This document shows positions 52,445-61,685 of a stretch of 64,000 bases of DNA, one piece after another. Each line of letters begins with the position of its first letter. Position 1 is the first letter of the stretch. The notes under the pieces were generated by a model, which did not search any database, was not told where the DNA came from, and worked only from the letters and a program-made list of their open reading frames with translations. A program made the translations under genes and the position numbers. This DNA is from JAKFWI01 sp031398975 (lineage in GTDB: Bacteria; Pseudomonadota; Alphaproteobacteria; Caulobacterales; Aquidulcibacteraceae): NCBI GenBank assembly GCA_031398975.1, contig JANNOI010000041.1, positions 1 to 64,000 of the forward strand, given 5' to 3'.

Positions 52445-53359
52445 TCAGCCGATCGGCGCTTTGGGAAAGCGGCTCTCGCCCGGAGCGAGGATGAAATCGC
52501 GCATCAGCCGCCGCCAGGGGCCTTCGACATCGCCGGCGGGCGCTGGACCTTCTCCGATCTCATAGACGCCGATCAGATCGCCCGTGACGCCGAACACCAC
52601 GTCCTGTTCGAGATATGGATCTCCCGCCGGAAAGATCTGAGTGATCAGTGTACGGAAGCCAGGCGCGGAGATCATGAAATGGAGATGGGCCGGCCGATAG
52701 TGCGGGCGGCGCTGCGCGCGCAGCAGATCCCCCACCGGGCCATCGACCGGCACCGGATAGCCCGCCGGCTGCACCGTGCGGAACGCATAGGCCCCGCTCT
52801 CGTCCGTGCGAAAGCGCCCGCGCAGATTCATGTCCGCCTGGTCCGGGTCCTGGTTTTCATAAAGCCCTTTTGGCGACGCCTGCCAGACATCGACGACCGC
52901 CCCCGCGATCGGGCCGCCCTCGGCGCTGCGCACCCGGCCCGACACAAAGAGCGGCTCGCCCGGATCGGCGCTGCGCGTGATATTGGTTCCTGCGGGGCAA
53001 ATTGGGGCTTCGGCGCGCCAGAAGGGGCCCAGCAGGGCCGGGTCGGTCACGCCGGGCGCCGCGCCGTTCTGCAGACATACGAACGTCGAAAGGCCCAACG
53101 CGTCGGACGCGAGCACCATTTCATTATGCCGGGCATTGCTGGATTGGCCGAGGCGGATGAGGAAATCGATTCCGATCTCCCATTCCTCCATCGTCAGCCC
53201 TACCTCGCCCGCAAAGCGATGGAGCGCGGAGACGAGCGCCGCCATGATCTCGCGCAGGCGCGGATCCGGCGTCTGCGCCATCGCCAAAAGCGCCGCCTGT
53301 GTGACATCCTGCGGGCTTTGCAGCCCGATCGATTGCGTGGCTGTAGGCGGGGCTTCCAT
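52445..53359 (-). CDS. Intradiol ring-cleavage dioxygenase (catechol/hydroxyquinol 1,2-dioxygenase type)
   Basis: 304 residues, Fe(III) enzyme. Helical N-terminal dimer domain, then beta-sandwich with ligands Tyr167 (KGLYENQ), Tyr201 (AGYPVPVDGPVG), His225 and His227 (YRPAHLHFMI). VSGRVRSAEGGPIAGAVVDVWQASPKGLYENQD is the family core. RPAHLHF and GYPVPVDGPVG resemble hydroxyquinol 1,2-dioxygenases more than catechol ones. It sits one base after the meta-cleavage hydrolase gene, an unusual mix of ortho and meta enzymes. Confidence 0.92.
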   Translation of the reverse strand: MEAPPTATQSIGLQSPQDVTQAALLAMAQTPDPRLREIMAALVSALHRFAGEVGLTMEEWEIGIDFLIRLGQSSNARHNEMVLASDALGLSTFVCLQNGAAPGVTDPALLGPFWRAEAPICPAGTNITRSADPGEPLFVSGRVRSAEGGPIAGAVVDVWQASPKGLYENQDPDQADMNLRGRFRTDESGAYAFRTVQPAGYPVPVDGPVGDLLRAQRRPHYRPAHLHFMISAPGFRTLITQIFPAGDPYLEQDVVFGVTGDLIGVYEIGEGPAPAGDVEGPWRRLMRDFILAPGESRFPKAPIG

Positions 53360-53360
53360 G

Positions 53361-54221
53361 TCAGGCGCCCAAAAACGCCAGGAGATCGCGATTGAACTTC
53401 TCCGCCTGCTCGTATTGCGCCCAATGGCCGCATTTCGAATAGACTTTGAGATCGGCGTCGGGGATCAGCTTGATGAATTTAAGCGCGGTATCGAGCGCCT
53501 CGAACCGATCGTCGCGGCCCCAGATCACCAGGGTTTCGGACTTGATCCGGTTCAATTGCGCAGAGAGATCTTCGGGCCGCAGGAAGGCGGGATTGGTCTT
53601 GGCGCGGGCGTCCAGATGCGCGGGCGTGGCCTTCACGCTCTCGACCCGACGGGCGAGCAGCGCGTCCGTGGCGAAGGAGCTGTCATAGCAGAACACCTTC
53701 ATCATATGCCGAAAGTTCTCTATCGTGGGGTCCTTCCAGACATTCCAGATCGAGACGATCCCTTCTGCCGGCTGGGGAAAAAAGAGGCTCGTCCCCGCGC
53801 CGGCCGAGCCCATCAGAACGAGCTTGCCGACGCGCTCGGGATAATCGATGGCGACTTTGGCCGCCGATCCCCCGCCCATGGAATTGCCGACGAAATGCGC
53901 CTTCTCGAGGCCGAGCGTATCGAGAAGATCGCGAAATACGCGCGCATTGTACTGAAAGCGCGGCTCGTCGATGACGACGGAATCGGACTTCCCCCAGCCC
54001 GGCATGTCGACCAGCAGGACGCGATATTTCTGCGCGATCGCGCCGATATTGGGAAACCAATTGGTCCAGCCGCTGGCGCCGGGGCCGCCGCCATGGATGA
54101 ACACCACCGGCTCGCCTTCGCCCGCCTCGTTATAGTGCACGCGCACGCCGCCGGCCTGCGCGGTGCGGCTGGTGGACGCTTCGCTGAGGCCGTATCGCTC
54201 AGCCGCTTCGAATTCCAACAT
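53361..54221 (-). CDS. Meta-cleavage-product hydrolase (MhpC/BphD/HsaD type)
   Basis: 286 residues, alpha/beta hydrolase for C-C bond cleavage. FIHGGGPGASGWTNW (oxyanion region typical of these hydrolases), nucleophile Ser114 in VGNSMGGGSAAK, and conserved Asp/His in VIWGRDDRFEALDTA and YSKCGHWAQYEQAEKFNRDLLAFL. Opens the ring-fission product into 2-hydroxypentadienoate and a carboxylic acid. First gene of the 54221-50194 operon, divergent from the Rid gene; an operator-like palindrome lies between them. Confidence 0.92.
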   Translation of the reverse strand: MLEFEAAERYGLSEASTSRTAQAGGVRVHYNEAGEGEPVVFIHGGGPGASGWTNWFPNIGAIAQKYRVLLVDMPGWGKSDSVVIDEPRFQYNARVFRDLLDTLGLEKAHFVGNSMGGGSAAKVAIDYPERVGKLVLMGSAGAGTSLFFPQPAEGIVSIWNVWKDPTIENFRHMMKVFCYDSSFATDALLARRVESVKATPAHLDARAKTNPAFLRPEDLSAQLNRIKSETLVIWGRDDRFEALDTALKFIKLIPDADLKVYSKCGHWAQYEQAEKFNRDLLAFLGA

Positions 54222-54286
54222 GCTCGTCTCCGTGAACGGGGCCGGGGCAGGACGCCGCCGCGCCGGCGCTTGTTTTTCGATCTATG

Positions 54287-54300
54287 TTAGGTATACCTAA
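54287..54300. promoter_or_regulatory. Perfect 14-bp palindrome, candidate operator
   Basis: TTAGGTATACCTAA, 66 bases upstream of the hydrolase start on one side and 57 bases upstream of the Rid start on the other. It sits in a short AT-rich island and fits a dimeric regulator. Its CCTAAT half also recurs in other intergenic regions of this cluster. Confidence 0.55.
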
Positions 54301-54356
54301 TATTGCTGGGTGTAAACCGAAGCGAACCTTTTGCGCCAACGAAGGAGCAGACCAAA

Positions 54357-54755
54357 ATGGCGGAGCGGGAATTCCTGAAGGGCGATTTCGAAAGCTCGCG
54401 CGCCTATTCCCGCGCGGTCAAGACCAAGGGCGGTACGATGGCGTTCCTCGCGGGCGTCGGCGCGCCGTTCGACGCCGATCACAATTCGCTCGCGGGCGAT
54501 ATCGCCAAACAAAGCCATGGGTGCTTCGCCAAGTTGAAAGCCGTGCTGGCCGATTTGGGCGGCGATCTGAGCCATATCGTCACCATGACCGTGTTCATCA
54601 CCGACAGCCGCTACGGCACGGACTTCGTGAACATCCGCAAGGAATATTTCCCGACCGGAGATTTTCCCGCGAGCGCCCTGATCGGGGTGGAATCGCTCGC
54701 GCGCCCTGACATGATGATCGAAATCCAGGCCATCGCCGTCCTGCCGGACGCGTGA
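54357..54755 (+). CDS. Rid (YjgF/L-PSP) family protein, second paralogue
   Basis: 132 residues with a strong GAAGGAG 9 bases upstream of ATG 54357. Rid fold: MAFLAGVGAPFDAD, CFAKLKAVLADLGGDLSHIVTMTVFITDSRYGTDFVNIRKEYFP, DFPASALIGVESLARPDMMIEIQAIAVLP. The RidA arginine is replaced (PASA in place of PARS). Some family members in aminoaromatic meta-pathways are 2-aminomuconate deaminases, an attractive role beside an ACMSD-like amidohydrolase, but unproven. Confidence 0.88.
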   Translation: MAEREFLKGDFESSRAYSRAVKTKGGTMAFLAGVGAPFDADHNSLAGDIAKQSHGCFAKLKAVLADLGGDLSHIVTMTVFITDSRYGTDFVNIRKEYFPTGDFPASALIGVESLARPDMMIEIQAIAVLPDA

Positions 54756-54763
54756 CCGGCGCG

Positions 54764-55804
54764 TCAGCCCGCGGCCTTGTTTGAGGCGTTGGCCAGATCG
54801 AGCGCGACGTCGACGATCATATCTTCCTGGCCGCCGACCATGTTGCGCCGGCCGAGCTCGACCAGGATTTCGCGCGCGCTGACTCCATATTCCGCCGACG
54901 CCTTCTCCGCATGGCGCAGGAAACTCGAATACACGCCGGCATAGCCCAGCGTCAGCGTCTCGCGATCGACCCGAACCGGGCGGTCCTGCAATGGGCGCAC
55001 CAGATCTTCTGCGGCGTCCATCAACGCGAACAGATCGCAGCCATGGTCCCAGCCATAGAGGTCCGCTGCGGCGATGAAGGCTTCGAGGGGGGCGTTGCCC
55101 GCGCCTGCGCCCATGCCGGCCAGACTTGCGTCCACGCGTATGGCCCCGTTTTGCACCGCGACGATGGAATTGGCCACGCCGAGCGAGAGATTGTGGTGCG
55201 CATGCACGCCGCGCTCCGTTTCGGGCCGGAGCGCGCGGTCATACGCCTGGAAACGCGCCGCCATCTCGTCCATCGTCAGCCGCCCGCCGCTATCGGTCAC
55301 GTAGACGCAATGGGCCCCATAGGCCTCCATCAGACAAGCCTGCGCGGCGAGCCCTTCGGGGGAGTTCCTATGGCTCATCATCAGGAAGCCAGAGACATCC
55401 ATGCCGAGCGTGCGGGCGAACTCGATATGCTGCTTCGAGACATCGGCTTCGGTGCAATGGGTAGCGATCCGGACGGAGCGGACGCCCGCCTCGAAGGCGT
55501 GTCGGAGATCGTGCGTCGTGCCGATGCCGGGAAGCAGCAAGGTCGTAAGCCGGGCGTGGCGCACCTGCTCGCCTACGGCGGCGATCCAGTCCCAGTCCGT
55601 GTGCGCGCCGAAGCCGTAATTGATCGAGGAGCCGGAGAGGCCGTCCCCGTGGGCGATCTCGATGGCGTCCACCTTCGCCCCATCCAGCGCCCGCGCGATC
55701 GCGGCGACATGTTCGAGGCCGTATTGATGGCGGATGGCGTGCATGCCGTCCCGCAGGGTGACGTCCTGGATGTAAAGCCTGGGTGGCTTTGACGCTTGGG
55801 TCAT
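54764..55804 (-). CDS. mhpE: 4-hydroxy-2-oxovalerate aldolase
   Basis: 346 residues, class II pyruvate aldolase of the HMG-CoA-lyase-like TIM barrel. Catalytic/metal segment YIQDVTLRDGMHAIRHQY (Arg18, Asp19, His22), HGDGLSGSSINYGFG, YVTDSGGRLTM and the metal His pair in GVHAHHNLSLGVANS, LAGMGAGAGNAPLE. Gives pyruvate and acetaldehyde, the latter channelled to the acetylating dehydrogenase encoded 4 bases upstream, with which it forms a complex in known systems. Confidence 0.95.
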   Translation of the reverse strand: MTQASKPPRLYIQDVTLRDGMHAIRHQYGLEHVAAIARALDGAKVDAIEIAHGDGLSGSSINYGFGAHTDWDWIAAVGEQVRHARLTTLLLPGIGTTHDLRHAFEAGVRSVRIATHCTEADVSKQHIEFARTLGMDVSGFLMMSHRNSPEGLAAQACLMEAYGAHCVYVTDSGGRLTMDEMAARFQAYDRALRPETERGVHAHHNLSLGVANSIVAVQNGAIRVDASLAGMGAGAGNAPLEAFIAAADLYGWDHGCDLFALMDAAEDLVRPLQDRPVRVDRETLTLGYAGVYSSFLRHAEKASAEYGVSAREILVELGRRNMVGGQEDMIVDVALDLANASNKAAG

Positions 55805-55808
55805 CGCG

Positions 55809-56741
55809 TCATCCTTGGCGGTGTGCGGCGATGGTTTCGGCGGTGCGCAGGGCGGCCGATGTCATGATATCGAGATTGCCGGCGTAAGGCGGGAGGTAAT
55901 GCCCGGCGCCCTCCACTTCGAGGAAAACCGAGACTTTGAGGCCGGTGAAGTCGAGCTTGAGATCGGGGATGTGCAGCGGCCGGTTCGCCCCGATAGTCTC
56001 GAATTGCACGGCCTGTTTAAGCCGATAGCCCGGCGTGTAGGATTGCACGACGCCCACCATCGCCTCGACGCTGTCTGCGATCGCACGCCTGTCGGCGTCG
56101 TCGCAGAGGCAATAGACCGTGTCGCGCATGATCAGGGGCGGCTCGGCGGGGTTGAGCACGATGATGGCCTTGCCGCGCGTGGTGCCGCCGACGCTCTCGA
56201 TCGCGCGCGCGGTGGTTTCAGTGAATTCATCGATATTCGCGCGCGTGCCGGGGCCCGCCGATTTCGACGCGATGGAGGCCACGATCTCCGCGTAACGGAC
56301 CGGGGAAACGCGCGCCACGGCGTGGACGATCGGGATCGTCGCCTGGCCGCCGCAGGTCACCATGTTGAGATTGGGCGCATCGCGATAGGCCGCGCCATTG
56401 ACCGGCGGTATGACATGGGGGCCGATCGCGGCGGGGGTAAGATCGATGATCCGCTTGCCGCGCGCACGCAAAAAGGCGTCGTGGCGGGCGTGCGCGGCGG
56501 CCGAGGTCGCGTCGAACACGATCGCCACCTGTTCAAAGTCAGGCATGGCCGCCAATCCTTCGACGCCCCCTGCGCTGGTAGGGACGCCAAGCCGCTCCGC
56601 GCGCTGCAAACCGTCCGATTGGGGATCGACGCCGATCAGCGCCGCCATCTCCAGATGCTGCGAAAGGCGCAGCACCTTCATCATCAGGTCCGTGCCGATA
56701 TTGCCGGAGCCGAGGATCGCCACTTTGACTTTCGCGTTCAT
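55809..56741 (-). CDS. mhpF: Acetaldehyde dehydrogenase (acetylating)
   Basis: 310 residues, NAD and CoA dependent. Rossmann loop VAILGSGNIGTDLMMKVL at the N-terminus, nucleophile Cys130 in MVTCGGQATIPI, then KSAGPGTRANIDEFTETTA and EPPLIMRDTVYC. Converts acetaldehyde to acetyl-CoA. Five bases separate it from the hydratase gene and four from the aldolase gene; the three form the standard lower meta-pathway unit. Confidence 0.95.
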   Translation of the reverse strand: MNAKVKVAILGSGNIGTDLMMKVLRLSQHLEMAALIGVDPQSDGLQRAERLGVPTSAGGVEGLAAMPDFEQVAIVFDATSAAAHARHDAFLRARGKRIIDLTPAAIGPHVIPPVNGAAYRDAPNLNMVTCGGQATIPIVHAVARVSPVRYAEIVASIASKSAGPGTRANIDEFTETTARAIESVGGTTRGKAIIVLNPAEPPLIMRDTVYCLCDDADRRAIADSVEAMVGVVQSYTPGYRLKQAVQFETIGANRPLHIPDLKLDFTGLKVSVFLEVEGAGHYLPPYAGNLDIMTSAALRTAETIAAHRQG

Positions 56742-56746
56742 CGGCG

Positions 56747-57541
56747 TCACGCGAAGCGGAAAGACGCGGCGCCGAGCCCGCCGATCCGGGCTTTGACGTG
56801 CATGCCGCGCTTTAGCGTAACCATGGGGCCCAGCGCGCCTGTCAGAACGATATCGCCGGCGCGCAGCTTTTCTCCGTTCGCCGTGAGCGTGCGCGCGAGC
56901 CATGCGGCGGCGTTCAGCGGATGGCCGAGGCACGCCGCACCCACGCCCGTGGACGCGATCTCGCCATCAATCTCCATCACCATGCCGCACGTATAGAGAT
57001 CGAGATCGTGCAGAGACTTGGCTTGCCCGAGCACGAAAAAGGCCGAGGATCCGTTATCGGCGACCGTGTCGGCGAAAGTGATTTTCCAATCGGCGATGCG
57101 GCTGTCGACGATCTCGATCGCGGCCACCGCGGCGCCCGCGGCATCGCGCACATCCTCGGCGCTCGCGTCCGGCGCATCGAGGTCGCGCGCCATCACGATC
57201 GCCACTTCCGCCTCGGCCTTCGCCTGCAGCGTGCGCGAGGCGGCGAGAACGCCGCCGTCCTCGATGCGCATATCGTCAAACAGGATGCCGAAATCGGGCT
57301 GATCTACACCTAATTGTTGTTGGACGGTGCGCGCCGTCAGGCCGATCTTGCGCCCGACGATGCGCCTGCCCGCGGCGCGCCAGATCTCGGCGTTCGCAGC
57401 CTGGATCGCATAGGCGCCCGCGGCGTCATTCGCAGACAGCACGTCCCGGAGCGGGGGCGCCGGGCCATTGCGATAGGCTTCGCGCAGCCGCGCCGCCGCG
57501 ATCTCGATCGCGTTTGCGACGGGTCGAGGGTCTTCGGTCAA
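56747..57541 (-). CDS. mhpD: 2-oxopent-4-enoate hydratase
   Basis: 264 residues of the fumarylacetoacetate-hydrolase-related hydratase/decarboxylase family (GRKIGLTARTVQQQLGVDQPDFGILFDDM, KAEAEVAIVMARDLD, IEIVDSRIADWKITFADTVADNGSSAFFVLG, GHPLNAAAWLARTL). Starts at a TTG overlapping the stop of the upstream hydrolase (TTGA). 4-Oxalocrotonate decarboxylase is the close alternative; no second member is present in the window. Confidence 0.9.
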   Translation of the reverse strand: MTEDPRPVANAIEIAAARLREAYRNGPAPPLRDVLSANDAAGAYAIQAANAEIWRAAGRRIVGRKIGLTARTVQQQLGVDQPDFGILFDDMRIEDGGVLAASRTLQAKAEAEVAIVMARDLDAPDASAEDVRDAAGAAVAAIEIVDSRIADWKITFADTVADNGSSAFFVLGQAKSLHDLDLYTCGMVMEIDGEIASTGVGAACLGHPLNAAAWLARTLTANGEKLRAGDIVLTGALGPMVTLKRGMHVKARIGGLGAASFRFA

Positions 57542-58224
57542 TCCAGTTCCGTCAGGGCTTGGACGAGCAGGTCGGGCGCGGTGACCATCGCCGCATGGGT
57601 CGCGCCGATACCTTTGAGCGCCATGCCTTGATCGAGCGCGCGCTCGGCCGCTTCGCGCGCATGCGGCAGCGGCCCTACCGTGCATTGGATAAAGAGGCGG
57701 TTAAGTTTGGTCCAGGCGCCGGTCAGCGGCACGGTGGCGTCATAAGCGGTAATCGGCAGCGGCCGACGACGCGCGCTGAACCACTCCGCGGCCGGATGAT
57801 CGGGAAACACACCCTGCGCCATAATCGGCGGCGGGGGCGCGAGAAAGCCATCGATCAGATTCTCCATCGCCTGCGGGGGCACAGAGACCGTCATCGTGTT
57901 CGGTTCAGGCACGGCTGAATCAAGGAAAATCAGGTGGCGTATACGTTCTGGGATTTGATCGGCGAGCACGGCGATCAAATTGCCAGAGGAGGAATGGCCG
58001 ACCAGGATGACGTCGGTCAGATCTTCAAGTTCGAAAACTTCGCGAAGATCCTTGACATGCGTTTCAAACGTCACGTCTTGGCGGGCGAGGTGGGCCCGCT
58101 CGCCCAGACCGGTAAGCGTGGGGGTAAAGACGCGGTGGCCCCGGTCCAGCAAAGCGTTGCGGACGTCGCGCCAGACCCATCCGCCGGTGAACGCGCCGTG
58201 AACGAGTACATAGGTGTTCGCCAC
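57538..58224 (-). CDS. Alpha/beta hydrolase of the MenH/esterase type
   Basis: About 228 residues: VLVHGAFTGGWVWRDVRNALLDRGHRVFTPTLTGLGERAHL, nucleophile GHSSSGNLIAVLAD, and a C-terminal THAAMVTAPDLLVQALTEL with the catalytic His. The GTG at 58224 is preferred because AGGAGG lies 6 bases upstream; the ATG at 58230 directly abuts that site. First gene of the lower-pathway operon. Function in the pathway unknown. Confidence 0.83.
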   Translation of the reverse strand: MANTYVLVHGAFTGGWVWRDVRNALLDRGHRVFTPTLTGLGERAHLARQDVTFETHVKDLREVFELEDLTDVILVGHSSSGNLIAVLADQIPERIRHLIFLDSAVPEPNTMTVSVPPQAMENLIDGFLAPPPPIMAQGVFPDHPAAEWFSARRRPLPITAYDATVPLTGAWTKLNRLFIQCTVGPLPHAREAAERALDQGMALKGIGATHAAMVTAPDLLVQALTELD

Positions 58225-58240
58225 CGGCATCCTCCTGTTT

Positions 58241-58255
58241 CCGAACAATATTCGG
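58241..58255. promoter_or_regulatory. Inverted repeat CCGAA-N5-TTCGG upstream of the lower-pathway operon
   Basis: CCGAACAATATTCGG lies just upstream of the hydrolase ribosome-binding site. Its last 12 bases (AACAATATTCGG) occur again at 63554-63565 in front of the last gene of the window, within the similar palindrome CCGAAAACAATATTCGG. Confidence 0.5.
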
Positions 58256-58322
58256 CTTCCCTACCTATCGTCCGCCCCCGCCCCGATCAAGCGGGATTTC
58301 CCAGCCTGGCCTGTTTCTGGGT

Positions 58323-60554
58323 TCAAAACGTGCGCCTCAGCGTCAATCCAACCGTGCGCGGGGGCGCGTAGATGTTTCCGGGCGCGTCGGGGCTCGGCGG
58401 ATCGCCCAGATTGGCGCGGTACAATTCGTCGAATGCGTTTTTCACGGATATTTCCAGCGCGGTGGACCCACTCGGGCTGAGCAGGGTGAGCGCGGCGTTG
58501 ACGACGTGATAGCCGGGCTCGGTGTTGTACGAGGGCGCGAACGGCCGGAAGGTGAAATCGCTGCGATAGCTCCAATCGACACGGCCCCGCAGCGCCGCCC
58601 AAGAGCCCAGCCGCTGGGTGTAGACGGCGCTGCCGATCAGCGACACTTCCGGCGCGCGCGTCAGCGGCTCACCGGACAGATCGACGAGGCCGTTCGCGTC
58701 GTTATACGTGTCAACCGAAAAATAGTCCTTGTACTCTGAATGGAGGAATTCCGCGCCGAGGGAGAGAAGCAGCGCCTCCGTCGGGACGAACGTGGCGTCG
58801 AGATCGACCCCATAGACTTCCGCCCCGGCCGCGTTTTCGACCGACACAAGTTGGGAGCCGGTGCGGCTGATCTGCACCTGGATGTCGGAATAATCATAAT
58901 AGAAAGCCGACGCATTGAACGTCAGCCCCTGGGCGTCGAAGCGTCCCTTGTAGCCGACTTCCAGCGAATAAAGCGTCTCGGGCTCGAAGGCGGGCGCGGC
59001 CCGTTCGGCGTTGGTGTTGAAGCCGCCGCTCTTGAAGCCCTTGGAATAAGAGACGAACAACAATTCCTTCGGATTGATGTCGTGCTCGAGGCGGGTCAGG
59101 AACGTCACGCTGTCCCAGCTGTCCTCGTCCCCGAAGCCGCCCACCGGAAAGAAGGGCGTGAAGGGCGGGGCCACCTCCGTCTGGTTTTCATACTCCTTTT
59201 CGTCGAACGAATAGCGCACGCCTCCGGTGAAGCGCAGATCGTCTCGGAATGAATAGGTTCCTTGCGTGAACACGCCATAGGATTCGCTGTAGAACAGGAC
59301 GTTCGCCCGCACGCCCTCGGTGAAGTAGGTGAACGCGCCGTTGATGTTGGCGATTTCGCTGGAGTACAGGGCCGTGCGGATCCGGTCTTTCTCCTGGAAG
59401 TAAGACACGCCCGACGTCAACTCAAGGTGATCGCCCAGGGGATAGGTTAATACCGCCTCGAGCGAGTGGCTTACCGATTTGTCCGCCGCCAGAAGCGAGC
59501 TATAGGCCTCCGCCGTATCGTCACGGTCGATAGCCTCGGTCTGGCGGCTATATTGCTGCCCGCCCAGCACGGTGAGCGTGACGTCGTCAGCGATATCCCA
59601 GGTGAGTTTGCCGTTAAGGCTGCGCGTGCGCCAGTCCAGCGGGAACACGAAATCGTTCGACACCGTGCGCGGATCGCTCGGTTGTTCGGCGCCCAGAAAG
59701 TCTCTCGGATAATTGGTCAAGCCGTCAAGCGTGCTGCGCAGCGCAGCGCCCACCCCGTCATCGCGAAAGGAATAGCCGCTCACTAGGAAATCGAGGTTTG
59801 GCGTGATGCGGTAGAGAAGTTGGGCCCGTCCCTGCAGGATGTCTTCGCTTTCCAACTCGCTCTCGGAGGCGTTGGCGGCGACGTTATCGACATACCCGTC
59901 GCGGGTGGAGCGCTGTATGCTGGCGCGCGCGATCAATGTGTCGCCCACCAGCGGAATGTTGATCGTGGCGGAGGCGGTCAGCGCATTGTAATCGCCGACG
60001 CCCGCCTCAAGGACGCCCGAAAACCCCGCTTCCGGCGCCTTGGAGATGATGTTGATCGCGCCGCCGGCGGCGTTGCGGCCATAGAGCGTGCCCTGCGGCC
60101 CTTTAAGCACCTCCACGCGATCGATATCGAGGAATGTGACAAGCGTATTGCGCGAGCGCGGCTGATAGATTCCGTCCACGTAAAGCGCGATCGAGGTGTC
60201 GGCGCCGATCGGATTGATCGAGGTGCCGACGCCGCGCAGAAAGAAGAAGCCGTTCGAGCCTGTCCGGCTGACTTGCAGGCCGGGCGTCAGCTGGGTCAGA
60301 TCGTCAGAGCGCGTGACGCCCGCTTCCTGCAATTCCTCGCCGGTGAGCGCGGTGATCGTGATCGGAACGTCCGCCACGTCGCGGGCCCGCCGCTCGGCCG
60401 TGACGACGATTTCGTCGCTGCCGCGGGAGGCGGCAGGCGTCTGCGCGAAGGCGAGGGGGCCGCCTAGGAACGGAAGGCTTGAACAGCACGCGAGCAACAA
60501 GGGCCGCAAGCTCCGCTTCAACATGACAGTGCGACGATGTCCTTCACGCGCCAT
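58323..60554 (-). CDS. TonB-dependent outer-membrane receptor
   Basis: 743 residues. ATG 60554 has AAAGGGG upstream. Signal peptide to about LAFAQ, plug domain (SDEIVVTAERRARDVADVPITITALTGEELQEAGVTRSDDL, LRGVGTSINPIGADTSIALYVDGIYQPRS, VEVLKGPQGTLYGRNAAGGAINIIS) and a 22-strand barrel ending in aromatic LTLRRTF. EIVVTAERR and QGTLYGRN are typical of sphingomonad/caulobacterial receptors. Its position between catabolic genes suggests uptake of the hydrophobic or aromatic substrate. Confidence 0.95.
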   Translation of the reverse strand: MAREGHRRTVMLKRSLRPLLLACCSSLPFLGGPLAFAQTPAASRGSDEIVVTAERRARDVADVPITITALTGEELQEAGVTRSDDLTQLTPGLQVSRTGSNGFFFLRGVGTSINPIGADTSIALYVDGIYQPRSRNTLVTFLDIDRVEVLKGPQGTLYGRNAAGGAINIISKAPEAGFSGVLEAGVGDYNALTASATINIPLVGDTLIARASIQRSTRDGYVDNVAANASESELESEDILQGRAQLLYRITPNLDFLVSGYSFRDDGVGAALRSTLDGLTNYPRDFLGAEQPSDPRTVSNDFVFPLDWRTRSLNGKLTWDIADDVTLTVLGGQQYSRQTEAIDRDDTAEAYSSLLAADKSVSHSLEAVLTYPLGDHLELTSGVSYFQEKDRIRTALYSSEIANINGAFTYFTEGVRANVLFYSESYGVFTQGTYSFRDDLRFTGGVRYSFDEKEYENQTEVAPPFTPFFPVGGFGDEDSWDSVTFLTRLEHDINPKELLFVSYSKGFKSGGFNTNAERAAPAFEPETLYSLEVGYKGRFDAQGLTFNASAFYYDYSDIQVQISRTGSQLVSVENAAGAEVYGVDLDATFVPTEALLLSLGAEFLHSEYKDYFSVDTYNDANGLVDLSGEPLTRAPEVSLIGSAVYTQRLGSWAALRGRVDWSYRSDFTFRPFAPSYNTEPGYHVVNAALTLLSPSGSTALEISVKNAFDELYRANLGDPPSPDAPGNIYAPPRTVGLTLRRTF

Positions 60555-60641
60555 GACAAACCCCTTTGATCCCGCGCCGCGCACTATGCGCGCCACGCCG
60601 CCTACAGGCCGGGGAGCGCTTGTTTACTGTCAATAGATGAT

Positions 60642-60656
60642 CCTATAATAATTAGG
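60642..60656. promoter_or_regulatory. CCTAAT-type candidate operator between receptor and amidohydrolase
   Basis: CCTATAATAATTAGG, an imperfect palindrome (CCTA-N7-TAGG), in the divergent gap between the TonB-receptor and amidohydrolase genes. A near-match lies at 63436-63450. Confidence 0.45.
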
Positions 60657-60761
60657 CGCCGACGCCGGCCTGTGCGTTTTGGCGGCACTTCGAGCAGCGA
60701 TTTTGCGCTCTCGCGCGCGTAGACAGAACGCCGCGTTTGGTTCTTTCAGGGGAGAAAATGG

Positions 60762-61673
60762 ATGCGCGCGCCGGTCATCGATGTGCACGCCCACGTCGTC
60801 CCTGAAGCCTGCCTCGATCTCATCGCGGAGCGCGCGGAGAGCCGCCATTTCATCGGCGCCATGACCGATCCGGACAGACGCCTCGCGGACATGGATCGGG
60901 CCGGGATCGACATTCAAGTGCTCTCGGCGTGGCAGGGCTTCTTCAGCCAGCCCCCGGCCATCGCCGCCGCGTTCAACACCGCTATCGCCCGATACGCGGC
61001 GCAGCGGCCCACGCGGTTCGCCGCATTGGGCGTGGCGCCCATGGCCGAGCCCGCGAGCGCGCCCGCGGAGCTCGCACGGTTCGCGAGCCTTGGATTAAAG
61101 GGCGTGGCGATCGGATCGAACGTGCAGGGCAGGGGCCTGGACGAGGCGGCGTTCGAGCCCTTCTTCGCCGCCGCCGAATGGCTCGATTGCCCGATCTTTA
61201 TCCATCCGACCAGCCCCTTGGGCGTCGATCGGCTGCGCGGGTATGATCTTGTCAATCTCGTCGGCTTCGTCACCGACACCGCCCTTGCCGCGGCGCGGCT
61301 GGCGCTGGGAGGCGTGCTCGCACGCCACCCGGGCTTGCGTATTTATCTCGCCCATGGGGGGGGCTCCATGGCGTGGCTGCGCGGGCGATGGGATCATGGC
61401 TGGCGGGTGCGGCCATCGGGCGAAGGCGCGCCGCCCGCGCCGCCGTCAGACTATTTGAAGCGGCTTTATGTTGATTCCATCACCCACAGCGCCGCCAATC
61501 TCGGCGTCCTCCTCGACTGGCTGGGGCCGGAGCGCATCATGCTGGGAACGGATTATCCCTACGATATGGGCATGCCCGACGCCGCCGCCTGGATCACCGA
61601 AAAGGCCGCCCTCAGCGAGGCCGAGCGCGCGCTGATCCTGGGCGGCAATGCGCGGGCTTTTTTCGCGCTATGA
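60762..61673 (+). CDS. ACMSD-like amidohydrolase-2 decarboxylase/hydrolase
   Basis: 303 residues, TIM barrel with intact metal residues: IDVHAHVVPEACLDLI (His9, His11), IFIHPTSPLG, LAHGGGSMAWLRGRWDHGW and the Asp in IMLGTDYPYDMGMPDAA. This is the pattern of 2-amino-3-carboxymuconate-6-semialdehyde decarboxylase and related nonoxidative decarboxylases. ATG 60762 has GGAG 7 bases upstream. A decarboxylation step before or after extradiol ring opening is the likely job. Confidence 0.88.
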   Translation: MRAPVIDVHAHVVPEACLDLIAERAESRHFIGAMTDPDRRLADMDRAGIDIQVLSAWQGFFSQPPAIAAAFNTAIARYAAQRPTRFAALGVAPMAEPASAPAELARFASLGLKGVAIGSNVQGRGLDEAAFEPFFAAAEWLDCPIFIHPTSPLGVDRLRGYDLVNLVGFVTDTALAAARLALGGVLARHPGLRIYLAHGGGSMAWLRGRWDHGWRVRPSGEGAPPAPPSDYLKRLYVDSITHSAANLGVLLDWLGPERIMLGTDYPYDMGMPDAAAWITEKAALSEAERALILGGNARAFFAL

Positions 61674-61685
61674 GGGCTCGATCTG

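Noticed and set aside
51731..53395. A plus-strand open frame opposite the BKACE and intradiol genes
   Set aside because: Shadow; both minus-strand genes have intact catalytic residues.
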